From NCBI GenBank assembly GCA_017413085.1, contig JAFPVC010000036.1, forward strand, positions 82,874 to 122,438: DNA of 39,565 nt. Direction: 5' to 3'. Position 1 is the first letter of the stretch, and each line of letters opens with the position of its first letter. A program made the translations under genes and the position numbers. The DNA comes from Prevotella sp. (lineage in GTDB: Bacteria > Bacteroidota > Bacteroidia > Bacteroidales > Bacteroidaceae). Positions 1-10,085 of this stretch are shown piece after piece. The notes beneath the pieces were generated by a model. It was not told the origin of the DNA, did not search any database, and worked only from the letters and a program-made list of their open reading frames with translations.

Positions 1-212
1 TTACATGGTAATTTGGGCCTGATTACATGGTAATTGGGACCTAATTACAATTTTGGGGGGCTGTCAGGAAGCGGAACCATTGGTTATGTTGCTGTGATAC
101 AGCAATATACTTAACGGGCAAAATTTCGGCGTATTTGAGAGAAAAATTGCGATTGGTGATTTCTATCGCAAGGAAACGGCAGTTAAATACATTTTCTGCC
201 CTGCTAAAACAA
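1..212 (-). repeat. Interspersed repeat, copy 1 (inverted relative to copy 2 near 20.6-20.85 kb)
   Basis: The left edge carries two and a half units of a palindromic motif (ATTACATGGTAAT followed by GGGxCC) at about 1-52. A stretch at 100-212 follows whose reverse complement matches 20601-20690. A 24-base core at 153-176 is identical to the reverse complement of 20621-20644, and the flanking TGTATTTAA and CTCAAATA words also match. Both parts occur in the same order in the other copy, so this is one dispersed element and not chance similarity. The element may begin outside the window. No reading frame of note lies in it. Confidence 0.75.
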
Positions 213-218
213 AAAACA

Positions 219-250
219 TTTGTCTATTTCGGAATAAATAGTTACCTTTG
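219..250 (+). promoter_or_regulatory. Bacteroidetes-type promoter of the PG_1098-like gene
   Basis: TTTG at 219-222 is separated by 20 bases from TACCTTTG at 243-250, an exact match to the Bacteroidetes sigma-70 consensus (TTTG, about 19-21 bases, TAnnTTTG). Transcription would start near 257, leaving an untranslated leader of about 85 bases. Confidence 0.8.
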
Positions 251-270
251 CATAATGTATTTCGGAGACA

Positions 271-304
271 GAAGGAGATAGAAGGAGATAGAAGGAGATA
301 GAAG
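271..304 (+). repeat. Tandem 10-bp repeat (GAAGGAGATA x3 plus GAAG)
   Basis: Three perfect copies of GAAGGAGATA and a partial fourth lie in the predicted leader of the next gene. Each copy contains an AAGGAG Shine-Dalgarno-like core, but the nearest start codon is about 40 bases further on. A short inverted repeat (ACAAC/GTTGT, about 311-324) follows. Confidence 0.8.
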
Positions 305-341
305 ACAATACAACATAGGTTGTAAGACGACAGGCAGAAGA

Positions 342-1556
342 ATGACCAACGAGGACTACATACTCAAAAACAGAGAGAAGGACGTGCGCTCCCTGGCACT
401 GGGACGAATGCCGGAGGGCGTTGACCTTTCATGGTGCCTTAGGCAGATAGAGGGGTGGCAGTTGGCAAGGAAGAAACTGCCACGATGGGCCGCGACCGAG
501 GGGCTGTGGTATCCACCGCGGCTGTCGATGGAGCAGTGTTCGAGCGAAGCAACGGCAGAGTACAAAAGACTCTCCCCTGCTCCCACCCAAGACGAAGGGG
601 TGCTCATAGACCTCACCGGAGGCTTCGGCGTTGACTTCAGTTACATGGCACGCAGGTTCGGGAAGGCAATATACGTAGAGCAGCAGAAGGTGCTCTGCGA
701 TGCCGCACGTCATAATTTCCCACTGCTGGGACTTGACAATGCGGAGGTCATAGAGGGAACGGCAGAAGAACTGCTTACCAACACTGATTCCTTATTCTTC
801 AGCAATCATTATTCGATGATATACCTTGACCCGGCGCGGCGCGATGATGCCGGAAGAAAGGTGTTTGCCATAGAAGACTGCACGCCCGACCTTACTCAGA
901 TACAAGACACGTTGCTCGAACATGCCGACTGCGTGATGGCGAAACTCTCGCCCATGCTCGACATAACACAGGCGCTGCGCTCGCTGCACTGCGTCACCGA
1001 CGTGCATGTGGTGAGTGTCAGAGGAGAATGTAAGGAACTGCTCTTCATCATGCGCAGGGAGAGCGACGCGCCCGGCATTACATACCACTGCGTAAACCTT
1101 GAAACCAACGACGAGCCGTTTGTATGGATGAAGGACGAAGGGATGAAAGATGAAGGTTTACTGCACCTTGCTTCTACAGAGGACATACGGGAGGGCACAT
1201 TGCTCCTCGAGCCCAACGCCAGCATACTGAAGGCTGGGATGCAGGACGCATACGCCATGAAGAACGGCATGAAGAAACTGCACCCACAGAGCAACCTCTT
1301 TGTCTGTAACAGCGACGTGGCAGCCGAGGTGCCGGCACGCACATTCCGCATCGTGGCGATGCACGATTTCAGCAAACAGTCGCTGAAGTCGCTGCAGCGC
1401 AACGTTAGGCAGGCAAACCTGACCATACGCAACTTTTCCTCCACCGTGGCAGACCTGCGCAAGCGACTGAAGATAAAGGAGGGAGGAAACGTTTATCTGT
1501 TTGCCACCACACTTGCCGACGGTTCTCATGCACTGCTGCAATGTGAGAAAAAGTGA
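342..1556 (+). CDS. PG_1098-like class I SAM-dependent methyltransferase with THUMP-like C-terminus
   Basis: The 404-residue protein has a Rossmann methyltransferase core at about residues 80-245. Motif I is LIDLTGGFGVDFSYMAR (88-104), and the acidic loop LDPARRD near 162-168 occupies the usual catalytic motif position. The C-terminal third (about 250-404) fits the ferredoxin-like plus THUMP-like region of the Bacteroidales PG_1098 family, which is thought to modify RNA, although the substrate is not known to me. A short duplicated MKDEG stretch near 266-274 comes from a local DNA duplication at about 1127-1155. The gene has its own promoter (219-250) and appears to stand alone, with 109 bases before lemA. 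The ATG at 342 is the first in frame after the leader. The family assignment is firm, the exact reaction is not. Confidence 0.85.
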   Translation: MTNEDYILKNREKDVRSLALGRMPEGVDLSWCLRQIEGWQLARKKLPRWAATEGLWYPPRLSMEQCSSEATAEYKRLSPAPTQDEGVLIDLTGGFGVDFSYMARRFGKAIYVEQQKVLCDAARHNFPLLGLDNAEVIEGTAEELLTNTDSLFFSNHYSMIYLDPARRDDAGRKVFAIEDCTPDLTQIQDTLLEHADCVMAKLSPMLDITQALRSLHCVTDVHVVSVRGECKELLFIMRRESDAPGITYHCVNLETNDEPFVWMKDEGMKDEGLLHLASTEDIREGTLLLEPNASILKAGMQDAYAMKNGMKKLHPQSNLFVCNSDVAAEVPARTFRIVAMHDFSKQSLKSLQRNVRQANLTIRNFSSTVADLRKRLKIKEGGNVYLFATTLADGSHALLQCEKK

Positions 1557-1618
1557 CTTTTCGCGTTGCATTTACTTTTTTTAACAAACATGAAAACCGC
1601 TGAATAAAAAAAATACGC

Positions 1619-1626
1619 TAACTTTG
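1619..1626 (+). promoter_or_regulatory. Probable -7 element upstream of the LemA gene
   Basis: TAACTTTG matches the Bacteroidetes -7 consensus 39 bases before the lemA start. No convincing -33 TTTG is present at the right distance, so strength is uncertain. Confidence 0.45.
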
Positions 1627-1665
1627 TAGCAATTTTAATTAGAATAACAAATAATCTATACAATT

Positions 1666-2265
1666 ATGGTTGCATTAATTCTTTTAGTACTTGTTTTGCT
1701 CATCGTGTTCGTAGCGATAGCAGTAGTAATCTATTTCATCAGCACACAGCGCTCGCTGGTAAGTCTTGACGAAATGTGCAAGAACGCACTCAGTCAGATA
1801 GAGGTGCAGCTCAACTCTCGTTTCGATGCAGTGGTGGCACTGGCAAAGACTGCCGCAAAATATGCTGCCCATGAGTCTGAGACCATCATTCAGACAGTTC
1901 AGGCACGTGGTGGAAATACCGGTGCAGGCAATGCCGCAGCCGACAATGCTGCCGCCATCAACCAGCAGAGCGACCTGCTCGGACAGATGATGGGCAAGCT
2001 CAACGTGGTGTTCGAGCGCTATCCTGAACTGAAGGCCGACAACCTTTACCTCGAGGTGCAGGAAGGACAGAAGCAGTATGAGGAGAATGTGCGTATTTCA
2101 CGTATGGTATACAATGACACTGCAACGAAGATGAACCGCATGGTGCGCCAGTGGCCTTCAAGCATAGTAGCATCAATGCTGCACTTCGACGTGAAAGAGT
2201 ATCTCACCATCGACGAAGAGAAGAAGAAGGCATATCCTGACCTTGACGAAGCATTCAAGAAATAA
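1666..2265 (+). CDS. lemA: LemA family membrane protein
   Basis: The 199-residue protein has one strongly hydrophobic N-terminal segment (about residues 2-26). A helical, Ala/Gln-rich domain follows with the LemA signature: a region resembling NALSQIEVQLNSRFD near 39-53, then a long helical hairpin and the conserved stretch around YPELKADNLYLEVQ. LemA proteins are N-out, single-pass or monotopic membrane proteins of unclear biochemical role. They are commonly encoded beside DUF2207 or TPM-domain proteins, as here, where the next start is 33 bases downstream. The pair probably forms one transcript and may be functionally linked at the inner membrane. Confidence 0.9.
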   Translation: MVALILLVLVLLIVFVAIAVVIYFISTQRSLVSLDEMCKNALSQIEVQLNSRFDAVVALAKTAAKYAAHESETIIQTVQARGGNTGAGNAAADNAAAINQQSDLLGQMMGKLNVVFERYPELKADNLYLEVQEGQKQYEENVRISRMVYNDTATKMNRMVRQWPSSIVASMLHFDVKEYLTIDEEKKKAYPDLDEAFKK

Positions 2266-2298
2266 TTCACATAACGAGCACAGAAAGACGGAAACCAC

Positions 2299-3942
2299 AT
2301 GACAAAGCGTATCTTCACTCTTTGCTTCTCACTCTTATTATTCTCTGCCGTTCAGGCCGCCCCGCAGCTGCATAATCTTGACATCCGCGTGGTGCTCAGG
2401 CACAACGGCGATGCACTGATTATCGAGCGACGCAACATGACCATTGACGATGAGGGCACAGAGTGCTACATCGGACTGGGCAACATGGGGCCGAGTAAGG
2501 TAAAGGACCTGCGCGTGTCAGATGAATCCAGCGTAGAGTATGAAAATGTTGGAGAATGGGATGTGGACAAAAGTCGCGACTGGAAAACCAACAGATGCGG
2601 CATAGTCAATAAGTCTAACGGCTATGAACTGTGCTGGGGACTGGGTAAGCCTGGTCGCCGCATATATCTGACGGAATACGTTATCACAGGTCTTGTACGC
2701 TCCTATCCTGATGCCGATGCCATACGCCACGTGTTCATGGACTCTGGCGTTTCGCCCAAGCCAGAAAAAGCCACTCTAAGCATCGAGTCGGAGGACTCTC
2801 TGTCATTCACTGATGAGCACTGTGGCGTGTGGGGATTCCGTTTCGGTGGCGAAGTAGGGTTCGACGATGGGAAAATTGTAGCGTACAACACTGAATCCTT
2901 TGGTTCGGAAGGCGGTCTGTACATAATGGTGCGTTTCGACAAAGGAATGTTTGCACCGTCAGTTTCCGAAGACGCCACATTCGAAGAAAAGAAGGAGGAA
3001 GCCTTCGAGGGCAGTGACTATGACACTGAAAGCGGCAGCATCTCCGACTGGACGTTTGAGGACTGGTGTTCGGTCATCTTTGTCGTCGGACTGTTTGCAT
3101 GGGGTATATTTGACAAAATCGGTGACTACGTCAGCGTATGGCGTGCAAGGCGTAAACTCAAGAAAAAACTTACGTGGTATCGCGACATTCCGCTTGACGG
3201 CGACCTGCAGGAAGCAAACAAGATTCTCAATGCCTATCGCTATGTAGGCGACAACGACAACAACCTGATTTCTGCCTGCATACTCAAGCTCATCAACATG
3301 GGTGTCATCACCATCGAAGAGCGTTTAAATGCCAAGGGCAAGATTAAGCCGAACTTCGTAATCCATCCTCTGGAGAACGCAAACGAACTGCCTAAACTGT
3401 TATGTACCATTCATGATATTTTCAGCAATGCAGCAGGAGAGGACACCGTGCTTGAAACCCAGGAACTGCGCCAATACGTTGATGCGAAATGCAACACCAG
3501 TAAGATGGAGTCGTTTGTAAGCATGCTACATTCTAAGACGTCGGTATCAAAATACAAGAAACGTGAAGATGACGTGCTGCAGGTGTTCGGCCTGAAGAAA
3601 TACCTTGAGGATTTCACCTTGCTCAATGAACGTGGTGTCAAGGAAGTGGCTCTCTGGAAAGATTACATGATTTACGCTACGCTTTTCGGCATAGCAGAGA
3701 AGGTAATCAAGGACATGAAGGCCATAAATCCTGAATACTTCAGAATGGACAAGATAGCCGCACAGATGGCTAATGACGTGACGATACATGCCATATACTC
3801 CACTTTCAGTTCTGGAACAGCCCGTGCTGCAGCACGCAAGGCAGCACGCGAGTCACGCGCATCCGGTCACGGCGGACACTCGTCATGGGGCGGCGGAGGA
3901 GGAGGCTTCTCCGGCGGCGGCGGTGGCGGCGGCGTGAGATAA
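2299..3942 (+). CDS. DUF2207 domain membrane protein with Gly-rich tail
   Basis: The 547-residue protein has a signal peptide (residues 1-20, ending VQA), an extracytoplasmic beta-rich DUF2207 domain (about 21-245), one transmembrane segment near 256-275, a basic cytoplasmic stretch ([10 protein letters not shown]) and a large cytoplasmic domain. The C-terminus is a glycine run (about 525-547, [17 protein letters not shown]) typical of DUF2207 and TPM-family proteins that accompany LemA. The function is unknown. Position directly after lemA supports a shared role. The long glycine-codon tract (3890-3936, nearly all GGC/GGA) is a place where replication slippage could change length. Confidence 0.85.
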   Translation: MTKRIFTLCFSLLLFSAVQAAPQLHNLDIRVVLRHNGDALIIERRNMTIDDEGTECYIGLGNMGPSKVKDLRVSDESSVEYENVGEWDVDKSRDWKTNRCGIVNKSNGYELCWGLGKPGRRIYLTEYVITGLVRSYPDADAIRHVFMDSGVSPKPEKATLSIESEDSLSFTDEHCGVWGFRFGGEVGFDDGKIVAYNTESFGSEGGLYIMVRFDKGMFAPSVSEDATFEEKKEEAFEGSDYDTESGSISDWTFEDWCSVIFVVGLFAWGIFDKIGDYVSVWRARRKLKKKLTWYRDIPLDGDLQEANKILNAYRYVGDNDNNLISACILKLINMGVITIEERLNAKGKIKPNFVIHPLENANELPKLLCTIHDIFSNAAGEDTVLETQELRQYVDAKCNTSKMESFVSMLHSKTSVSKYKKREDDVLQVFGLKKYLEDFTLLNERGVKEVALWKDYMIYATLFGIAEKVIKDMKAINPEYFRMDKIAAQMANDVTIHAIYSTFSSGTARAAARKAARESRASGHGGHSSWGGGGGGFSGGGGGGGVR

Positions 3943-4007
3943 AGCCGGCGACATCAGAAGATACCAATCCACACAGCAAACAAAACAAACGACCATACAT
4001 AACATAC

Positions 4008-4778
4008 ATGGGAAAAGGAAAACTGGCGAAATTCGCCGACATGGAGAAGTATGAGAATGTGTTTCAGTATCCCTACAGCGTAGTGGACAACGTGCCATTC
4101 GAAATGAAGGGACACTGGAGGGAACAGTATTTTGGCAATGACAACCCGATAGTGCTGGAACTCGGCTGCGGACGCGGAGAATATGCCGTGGGGCTGGCGG
4201 AACGCTATCCCGACAAGAACTTCATAGGCGTAGACATAAAAGGAGCACGCATGTGGACGGGTGCGACAGATGCACTGAACAAGGGATTGAAGAACGTGGC
4301 ATTCCTGCGCACCAACATTGAGATAATAGACCGCTTCTTTGCAGAAGACGAGGTGCAGGAGGTGTGGCTCACATTCTCTGACCCCCAGATGAAGAACCCA
4401 CGCAAACGACTTACCTCTACCTATTTCATGCAGCGTTACCGCCACTTTCTCGTTGACAGAGGCACGGTGCACCTGAAGACCGACTCAAACTTCCTCTTCA
4501 CCTACACGCAGCTGATGGCCGAGGCAAGCAAACTGCCGGTCGAGGTATGCACCACCGATTTGTATAGTGAAAAAGACGATGCACCAGCCATCGCAGTTGC
4601 ACAGAGCATACAGACGTATTACGAAGGAATGTGGCGCGAACGCGGTATCAGCATAAAATACATGAAGATGCAACTGCCGCGCGAAGGCGAACTGACGGAG
4701 CCCGACGTTGAAATAGAAATGGACGACTACCGCTCATACCACCGCGACAAACGCTCGACTAAAGACACTGCAAAATAA
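4008..4778 (+). CDS. trmB: tRNA (guanine-N7-)-methyltransferase TrmB
   Basis: The 256-residue protein makes 7-methylguanosine at position 46 of tRNA. The SAM-binding motif [18 protein letters not shown] lies near residues 45-62 and GVDIKGARM follows. The Bacteroidetes version of the TrmB signature, [14 protein letters not shown], replaces the FPDPWPKKRH seen in proteobacteria. The frame is open further upstream to 3885, but that stretch lies inside the Gly-rich end of the preceding gene and reads as poly-arginine, so the ATG at 4008 giving MGKGKLAKF is chosen. The gap to the DUF2207 gene is 65 bases. The gene ends at a bidirectional terminator shared with the convergent antiporter gene. Confidence 0.92.
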   Translation: MGKGKLAKFADMEKYENVFQYPYSVVDNVPFEMKGHWREQYFGNDNPIVLELGCGRGEYAVGLAERYPDKNFIGVDIKGARMWTGATDALNKGLKNVAFLRTNIEIIDRFFAEDEVQEVWLTFSDPQMKNPRKRLTSTYFMQRYRHFLVDRGTVHLKTDSNFLFTYTQLMAEASKLPVEVCTTDLYSEKDDAPAIAVAQSIQTYYEGMWRERGISIKYMKMQLPREGELTEPDVEIEMDDYRSYHRDKRSTKDTAK

Positions 4779-4782
4779 AAAA

Positions 4783-4813
4783 AACGACGCGCATACACTT
4801 AATGCGCGTCGTT
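4783..4813. terminator. Bidirectional terminator between trmB and the antiporter gene
   Basis: A perfect 12-bp stem (AACGACGCGCAT at 4783-4794 with its complement at 4802-4813) and a 7-base loop are flanked by A and T tracts, so it can serve both strands. The right arm encodes the last codons of the antiporter (KKNDAH), so the terminator and coding sequence overlap. Confidence 0.9.
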
Positions 4814-6958
4814 TTTTTTCTTGAACTTGCCTGACACCTTACGCAGTGCGGTAAGTATCTCCTGGTATGCCGACCTCTGCTCGCGGTGCGACGTAGTGGC
4901 AAAGGTGAGTGTGTCGGGAGCCGGCCCGTGCTGGTCGGGAAACACAATCATGAGATTCGTGCCATGGTAATACTCCGTCAGTTCCTCTGGCAGACGGTCG
5001 AGAGCTGACTTGTAGGACACGGTGCCCTGACGAGCCGTCACGACAACAAGCATCTCATCGGGGTTAGTGCTCTTGGCCAGTTCTATCAATCCGTTCCAAT
5101 GAGGCATGTCTCTGTATTCCGCACGCACGCTGGCATGACGGGTAGCCACATATTTCTTAATCAAGACAAGAGAATCGCTGCGGCCATTGAACACCAGCCT
5201 GCAACCGATGCTGCCCGAAAGTCTCGACAATCGTTCTATCCAACGATAGAAGCCAGGTTCAAACTCTGCGCGTGACGGTACAGCCACACGTATCGCACGC
5301 AGTGTGCTGAGCGGCTGAGTGCAGCGCGCTATGATAATCTGGCTTGACAGACCATTGAAGACACTCTGAGCAAACTCTCCCCAGAACACACGGCTGGAGT
5401 TAGGGTGGATATGCACGCCGAAGATAATCTCAGAACAGTCATACTCCTTGAAGGCATGCTTTATGCCATTGCCTATGTTGGTGGCCAAGCGCACCTGCGT
5501 CTGCAACCTGACATCGGCGGCACTGGCCTGTGCCACCATGTTCTCCAAGAGCAGCTGGCCACGATGCTGGTTACGCTCGGTATCCTCATCGTCATATACC
5601 ACGTTGAGAGCGATAAGCCCACGATTGAGTTCGGGATTGCGCATCATGGAAGCCAGCGCCAAAAGCGTGCCGGCCGTCTCAGGGTATTTCACAGGAATAA
5701 GAATCTTCTCGTCGTCACCGCGCTTGCTATTATCAATATTCTCGTTTTCCTTATCCAGCAAAGCCGTAGCACGGGCAGCACTGTCAGTTACCATGGTAGA
5801 AATGATGCAGGTGAACAGAATCATCACCACCACACCGTTTAGAGTGTCGTCACCCAAAAGATAATGCCCTGGTGACACCTCAAGCCGCATACCAATCATT
5901 ACGATGGCTATGCCGGCAGCGGCATGAGCAGAAGTGAGTCCGAACATCAAATGTCCCGACAGCCATGTCTGTCGCAGAACAACGCATGATATGTAGGCAG
6001 CCAAGGCCTTACCCAAAGTACCCACAATCACGATGCAAGCCACGGTACTGATGATGTCGGCACCGCCAAACAGCAGCCGCAGGTTGATGAGCATTCCCAC
6101 GCCTATGAGGAAATAAGGAATAAACAGTGCGTTGCCTATGAACTCTATGCGGTTCATTAGCGGCGAGAGCGGCGGCACATAACGGTTCATTATCAGGCCG
6201 CTGAAGAATGCACCGAAGATACCCTCCAAGCCCACCAGTTCACACAAGGCCGCGCTGAGGAACATCATAGACAGGACGAAGATAAACTGCATCACAGAAT
6301 CGCTGTAGCGTCTGAGGAACCAACGCGTAAGCCTTGGGAGCATGTAAAGCAACAAGGCACAGTAGCCAATGAACTTTATCACGAAAACCAGCCAGAACAA
6401 TACGCCGGGTGCTTCACCACCACCTGCAGCACCGGTAGCGGCGGCCACCACCACAAGAGTGATGAGCAGCGAGAGCATGGATGCGCCCACTGAAAGCGTC
6501 GTGGCATAATGACGCTTCAAACCGTAGCGTGCCACTATTGGATAGGCTATGAGGGTGTTAGTAGACATGATGCAGCTGAGAAGCACCGATGCCATGTGAG
6601 AATACCCAAGCAGCAAACGCGAAGCAACATACATCAGCAGGAATGGCACGGCAAACGTGAGTAAGCCAAACAATCCCACCTGTCTGGCACGCTTGCGCAA
6701 TCCCTCCATATCCATCTCAATGCCTGCGAGGAACATAATGTAGAGCAGGCCGACACGGCCAAACAACTCGAAACTGGAATCACGCTCAAGTATGCCCAGT
6801 CCGTATTTGCCCAACACGACGCCAGCAAGCACCATGCCGATAATATGCGGTATACGAAGTTTGCCCATCACTATAGGAGCAAAAAGTATCACCACAAGCA
6901 CGATGAAAAACACCATCGTAGGATTGGTTATGGGAAAATATTGTGTCAGCAGCGACAT
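4799..6958 (-). CDS. CPA2-type cation:proton antiporter with C-terminal universal-stress-like region
   Basis: The 719-residue protein has an N-terminal sodium/hydrogen exchanger domain of about 12 hydrophobic segments (about residues 12-410), with the family-typical stretches LRIPHIIGMVLAGVVLGKYG and GLEGIFGAFFSGLIMNR. A soluble C-terminal half (about 425-719) resembles tandem universal-stress-protein-like folds. This arrangement is common in Bacteroidetes antiporters and would couple ion exchange to a cytoplasmic sensing domain. Whether it moves sodium or potassium cannot be told from the sequence. It is a single-gene unit divergent from asd, and its last codons lie in a terminator stem. Confidence 0.88.
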   Translation of the reverse strand: MSLLTQYFPITNPTMVFFIVLVVILFAPIVMGKLRIPHIIGMVLAGVVLGKYGLGILERDSSFELFGRVGLLYIMFLAGIEMDMEGLRKRARQVGLFGLLTFAVPFLLMYVASRLLLGYSHMASVLLSCIMSTNTLIAYPIVARYGLKRHYATTLSVGASMLSLLITLVVVAAATGAAGGGEAPGVLFWLVFVIKFIGYCALLLYMLPRLTRWFLRRYSDSVMQFIFVLSMMFLSAALCELVGLEGIFGAFFSGLIMNRYVPPLSPLMNRIEFIGNALFIPYFLIGVGMLINLRLLFGGADIISTVACIVIVGTLGKALAAYISCVVLRQTWLSGHLMFGLTSAHAAAGIAIVMIGMRLEVSPGHYLLGDDTLNGVVVMILFTCIISTMVTDSAARATALLDKENENIDNSKRGDDEKILIPVKYPETAGTLLALASMMRNPELNRGLIALNVVYDDEDTERNQHRGQLLLENMVAQASAADVRLQTQVRLATNIGNGIKHAFKEYDCSEIIFGVHIHPNSSRVFWGEFAQSVFNGLSSQIIIARCTQPLSTLRAIRVAVPSRAEFEPGFYRWIERLSRLSGSIGCRLVFNGRSDSLVLIKKYVATRHASVRAEYRDMPHWNGLIELAKSTNPDEMLVVVTARQGTVSYKSALDRLPEELTEYYHGTNLMIVFPDQHGPAPDTLTFATTSHREQRSAYQEILTALRKVSGKFKKKNDAH

Positions 6959-7050
6959 GATTTAAGGTTCTTTTGTGCTATAAGTCAATAAAATCAAGTG
7001 CAAAGTAACAAAAAAAAACTGAAATATGCGAGAGTTTCAGCAAAAAATTG

Positions 7051-7058
7051 TAATTTTG
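7051..7058 (+). promoter_or_regulatory. Probable -7 element of the asd transcript
   Basis: TAATTTTG fits the Bacteroidetes -7 consensus 47 bases before the asd start. The -33 region is a poor match. It would drive asd-dxs and possibly the genes after them. Confidence 0.5.
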
Positions 7059-7104
7059 CAAGGAAATAACAATAAGAAAAAGCAAAAAACAATAAATAAA
7101 TAAG

Positions 7105-8163
7105 ATGAAAGTAGCAATTGTAGGCGCCAGCGGCGCAGTAGGACAGGAGTTTCTTCGTGTCCTCGACGAGAGGAATTTCCCTCTTGATGATTTGGTGTTG
7201 TTCGGCTCAGAACGTTCAGCCGGCCGTAAATACACTTTCCGTGGCAAGGAGTATGAAGTAAAACTCCTTCAGCACAACGACGACTTCAAGGACGTAGACA
7301 TCGCATTCACGAGTGCCGGTGCAGGAACATCAAAGGAGTTCTGCGAGGACATTACAAAGTATGGTGCAGTGATGATTGACAACTCATCGGCCTTCCGCAT
7401 GGAAGACGACGTGCCTCTCGTAGTGCCTGAGTGCAACGCTGAGGATGCGCTGAAGCGTCCGCGCGGCATCATCGCCAATCCAAACTGCACCACGATTATG
7501 ATGGTAGTGTGCCTGCAGCCACTTGAAAAGCTGTCACACATCAAACGCATACACATCGCTTCATACCAGTCTGCATCAGGTGCTGGTGCTGCAGCAATGG
7601 CAGAACTGCAGCAGCAGTATAAGGAACTGGCAAACGATGAACAGCCTACAGTCAACAAGTTTGCTTACCAGCTGGCTTACAACGTTATTCCTCAGATTGA
7701 CGTATTCCAAGACAATGGATACACCAAAGAAGAGATGAAGATGTTCAACGAGACCAAGAAGATTATGCACACCGATGCACGCTGCTCTGCAATGTGCGTA
7801 CGCATATCTTCACTGCGTGCACACTCTGAGGCTGTATGGATTGAAACAGAACAGCCTATCAGCGTAGAGGCTGCGCAGGAGGCTCTGCGCAATGCTGAGG
7901 GTGTGACGCTGATTGACGACCCAAAGAAGGTGGGAGCGAAAGCAAATGCCGACGCAACCAAGGAGACCATGGAAGGACTGCCCTACCCTATGCCGCTCTA
8001 CACCGCCGGCAAGGACGATGTCTACGTAGGACGCGTACGTCAGGACTTGGCTAACGACAACGGCCTGACATTCTGGCTCTCAGGCGACCAGATTAAGAAG
8101 GGTGCAGCCCTTAATGCAGTGCAGATTGCTGAATACCTCATCAAGGTAGGCAACGTAAAATAA
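7105..8163 (+). CDS. asd: Aspartate-semialdehyde dehydrogenase
   Basis: The 352-residue enzyme reduces aspartyl phosphate to aspartate semialdehyde with NADPH, the branch point to lysine/diaminopimelate, threonine and methionine. The N-terminal nucleotide-binding motif is [18 protein letters not shown] (3-20). The catalytic cysteine is C128 in ANPNCTT, and the acid/base histidine is probably H240 in SSLRAHSE. The length is normal for the bacterial type. The dxs start is 3 bases after the stop, so the two are very probably co-transcribed. Confidence 0.95.
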   Translation: MKVAIVGASGAVGQEFLRVLDERNFPLDDLVLFGSERSAGRKYTFRGKEYEVKLLQHNDDFKDVDIAFTSAGAGTSKEFCEDITKYGAVMIDNSSAFRMEDDVPLVVPECNAEDALKRPRGIIANPNCTTIMMVVCLQPLEKLSHIKRIHIASYQSASGAGAAAMAELQQQYKELANDEQPTVNKFAYQLAYNVIPQIDVFQDNGYTKEEMKMFNETKKIMHTDARCSAMCVRISSLRAHSEAVWIETEQPISVEAAQEALRNAEGVTLIDDPKKVGAKANADATKETMEGLPYPMPLYTAGKDDVYVGRVRQDLANDNGLTFWLSGDQIKKGAALNAVQIAEYLIKVGNVK

Positions 8164-8166
8164 TAA

Positions 8167-10047
8167 ATGGACTATAAGTATTTAAACAACATAACATATC
8201 CGGCAGACCTCCGCAGCCTTCCTGTAGAGGTTCTGCCGGATGTATGTTCTGAGTTAAGAGACGACATAGTGAGAGAGTTGTCGGTCAATCCGGGACACCT
8301 GGCCTCAAGTCTGGGTGTGACAGAACTGACCGTGGCCCTGCATTACGTGTTCAACACGCCAGACGACCGCATCGTATGGGACGTGGGACATCAAGCATAC
8401 GGACACAAGATACTGACAGGACGCAGGGAGACATTCCACACAAACCGCAAAATGGGCGGACTACATCCGTTCCCTACGCCGAGCGAGAGCGAATATGACA
8501 CCTTTACATGTGGACATGCCTCAAACAGTATATCGGCTGCACTGGGTATGGCTGTGGCCGATGCACACAACGGACTAAGCCGCCATGTGGTAGCAGTGAT
8601 AGGCGATGGTTCAATGAGTGGCGGACTGGCCTTCGAGGGTCTGAACAACGTGTCGTCATCGCCTAACGACCTGCTTATAATACTTAACGACAACAACATG
8701 TCCATCGACCGCAGTGTCGGAGGCATGAAGCAATATCTACTGTCGCTGAACACAAACGAAAGCTATAACCGCTGGCGCGATCGTGCTGCAAGATGGTTGC
8801 GCGAGCACGGTATGCTGAATGAGAAACGCCGCCGCAAGACCATACGTCTGGGCAATGCCGTGAAATCGGCACTGTCGCCACAAGCTAATGTCTTTGAGGG
8901 AATGGACATCCGCTACTTCGGTCCAGTGGACGGCCACGACGTAAAGGAACTCGTGCGTGTGCTGCGCCAGCTAAAGGACATGAAGGGACCGAAACTGCTG
9001 CACATACACACGATAAAAGGCAAAGGATACGCACCTGCCGAGAAAGCAGCAACGATATGGCATGCACCAGGCAAGTTCGACCCTGAAACGGGCGAGCGTC
9101 AGAAGCAGGACACTTCAAATATGCCACCAAAATATCAGGACGTATTCGGCGAGACACTTGTAGAACTGGCTCAGCAGAACCCAAAGATAGTTGGCGTTAC
9201 ACCCGCAATGCCTACGGGATGCAGCATGAACAAACTGATGGCTGCAATGCCCGAGCGAGCTTTCGACGTAGGCATAGCCGAAGGACATGCCGTAACATTC
9301 TCAGGCGGCATGGCTAAAGAAGGACTGCTGCCATTCTGCAACATATACAGTGCCTTTGCACAACGTGCATACGACAACATCATACATGATGTGGCAATAC
9401 AACGGCTGAACGTGGTATTCTGCTTTGACCGCGCCGGCATTGTTGGTGAAGACGGTGCAACACACCACGGTGCATTCGACCTTGCCGCATTGAGGCCAAT
9501 ACCAAACATTACTATATGCGCACCGATGAACGAGCACGAGTTGCGCTGCATGATGTATACTGCGCAGCAGCCTGACATGGGACCGTTTGTGATTCGCTAT
9601 CCAAGAGGCAGAGGAATGATGGCAGACTGGCGTTGCCAGCTTCAACCACTTGCAATAGGCAAAGGACGGAAACTACGTGACGGCAGCGATGTAGCAGTGC
9701 TATCAATCGGGCATATAGGCAACAACGTAACACGCGCCATTGAGATGGCTAAGGGAGTTTCCGTGGCTCACTACGACATGCGTTTCCTGAAGCCTATCGA
9801 CGAGGACATACTCAACGAGGTGGGCAGAAACTTCAAGCACGTGATAACAGTAGAAGACGGAGTGCGCGAAGGAGGATTAGGCTCCGCAGTACTGGAGTTC
9901 TTTGCCGACCACGGCTACAATCCCCACGTGGTGCGTTTAGGTATGCCGTCAACTGAATTTGTAGAGCACGGCACGGTTGCCGAACTGCAACACGTGATTG
10001 GAATAGACGCTGAAGGAATTTGTAAATGCATAATGCATAATTCATAA
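8167..10047 (+). CDS. dxs: 1-deoxy-D-xylulose-5-phosphate synthase
   Basis: The 626-residue thiamine-diphosphate enzyme condenses pyruvate and glyceraldehyde 3-phosphate, the first step of the MEP isoprenoid pathway. The N-terminal GHQAYGHK (74-81), the ThDP/Mg motif [16 protein letters not shown] (146-161) ending in NDNNMSI, and the glutamate in VGIAEGHAV are all present, followed by the pyrimidine-binding and transketolase C-terminal domains. The final residues (CIMHNS) are encoded by a simple AT-rich repeat that continues past the stop codon, suggesting the natural C-terminus was altered by repeat growth. It lies 3 bases after asd and 38 before trkA. Confidence 0.96.
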   Translation: MDYKYLNNITYPADLRSLPVEVLPDVCSELRDDIVRELSVNPGHLASSLGVTELTVALHYVFNTPDDRIVWDVGHQAYGHKILTGRRETFHTNRKMGGLHPFPTPSESEYDTFTCGHASNSISAALGMAVADAHNGLSRHVVAVIGDGSMSGGLAFEGLNNVSSSPNDLLIILNDNNMSIDRSVGGMKQYLLSLNTNESYNRWRDRAARWLREHGMLNEKRRRKTIRLGNAVKSALSPQANVFEGMDIRYFGPVDGHDVKELVRVLRQLKDMKGPKLLHIHTIKGKGYAPAEKAATIWHAPGKFDPETGERQKQDTSNMPPKYQDVFGETLVELAQQNPKIVGVTPAMPTGCSMNKLMAAMPERAFDVGIAEGHAVTFSGGMAKEGLLPFCNIYSAFAQRAYDNIIHDVAIQRLNVVFCFDRAGIVGEDGATHHGAFDLAALRPIPNITICAPMNEHELRCMMYTAQQPDMGPFVIRYPRGRGMMADWRCQLQPLAIGKGRKLRDGSDVAVLSIGHIGNNVTRAIEMAKGVSVAHYDMRFLKPIDEDILNEVGRNFKHVITVEDGVREGGLGSAVLEFFADHGYNPHVVRLGMPSTEFVEHGTVAELQHVIGIDAEGICKCIMHNS

Positions 10048-10059
10048 TGCATAATTAAT
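10026..10059 (+). repeat. Simple repeat of ATAATGC-type units at the dxs 3' end
   Basis: Overlapping TGCATAAT/ATTCATAAT units run across the dxs stop codon and supply its last codons. The unit is partly palindromic (ATGCAT). Confidence 0.7.
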
Positions 10060-10085
10060 CGGGCGTTTCATTAAACACGACAAGA

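Noticed and set aside
3885-4007. Upstream extension of trmB starting [13 protein letters not shown]
   Set aside because: It is the Gly-rich end of the DUF2207 gene read in another frame. The ATG at 4008 gives the normal TrmB length and N-terminus.
3954-4472. Antisense frame of 172 codons opposite trmB
   Set aside because: It is fully overlapped by trmB, which has clear motifs, and there are no domains in the antisense product.
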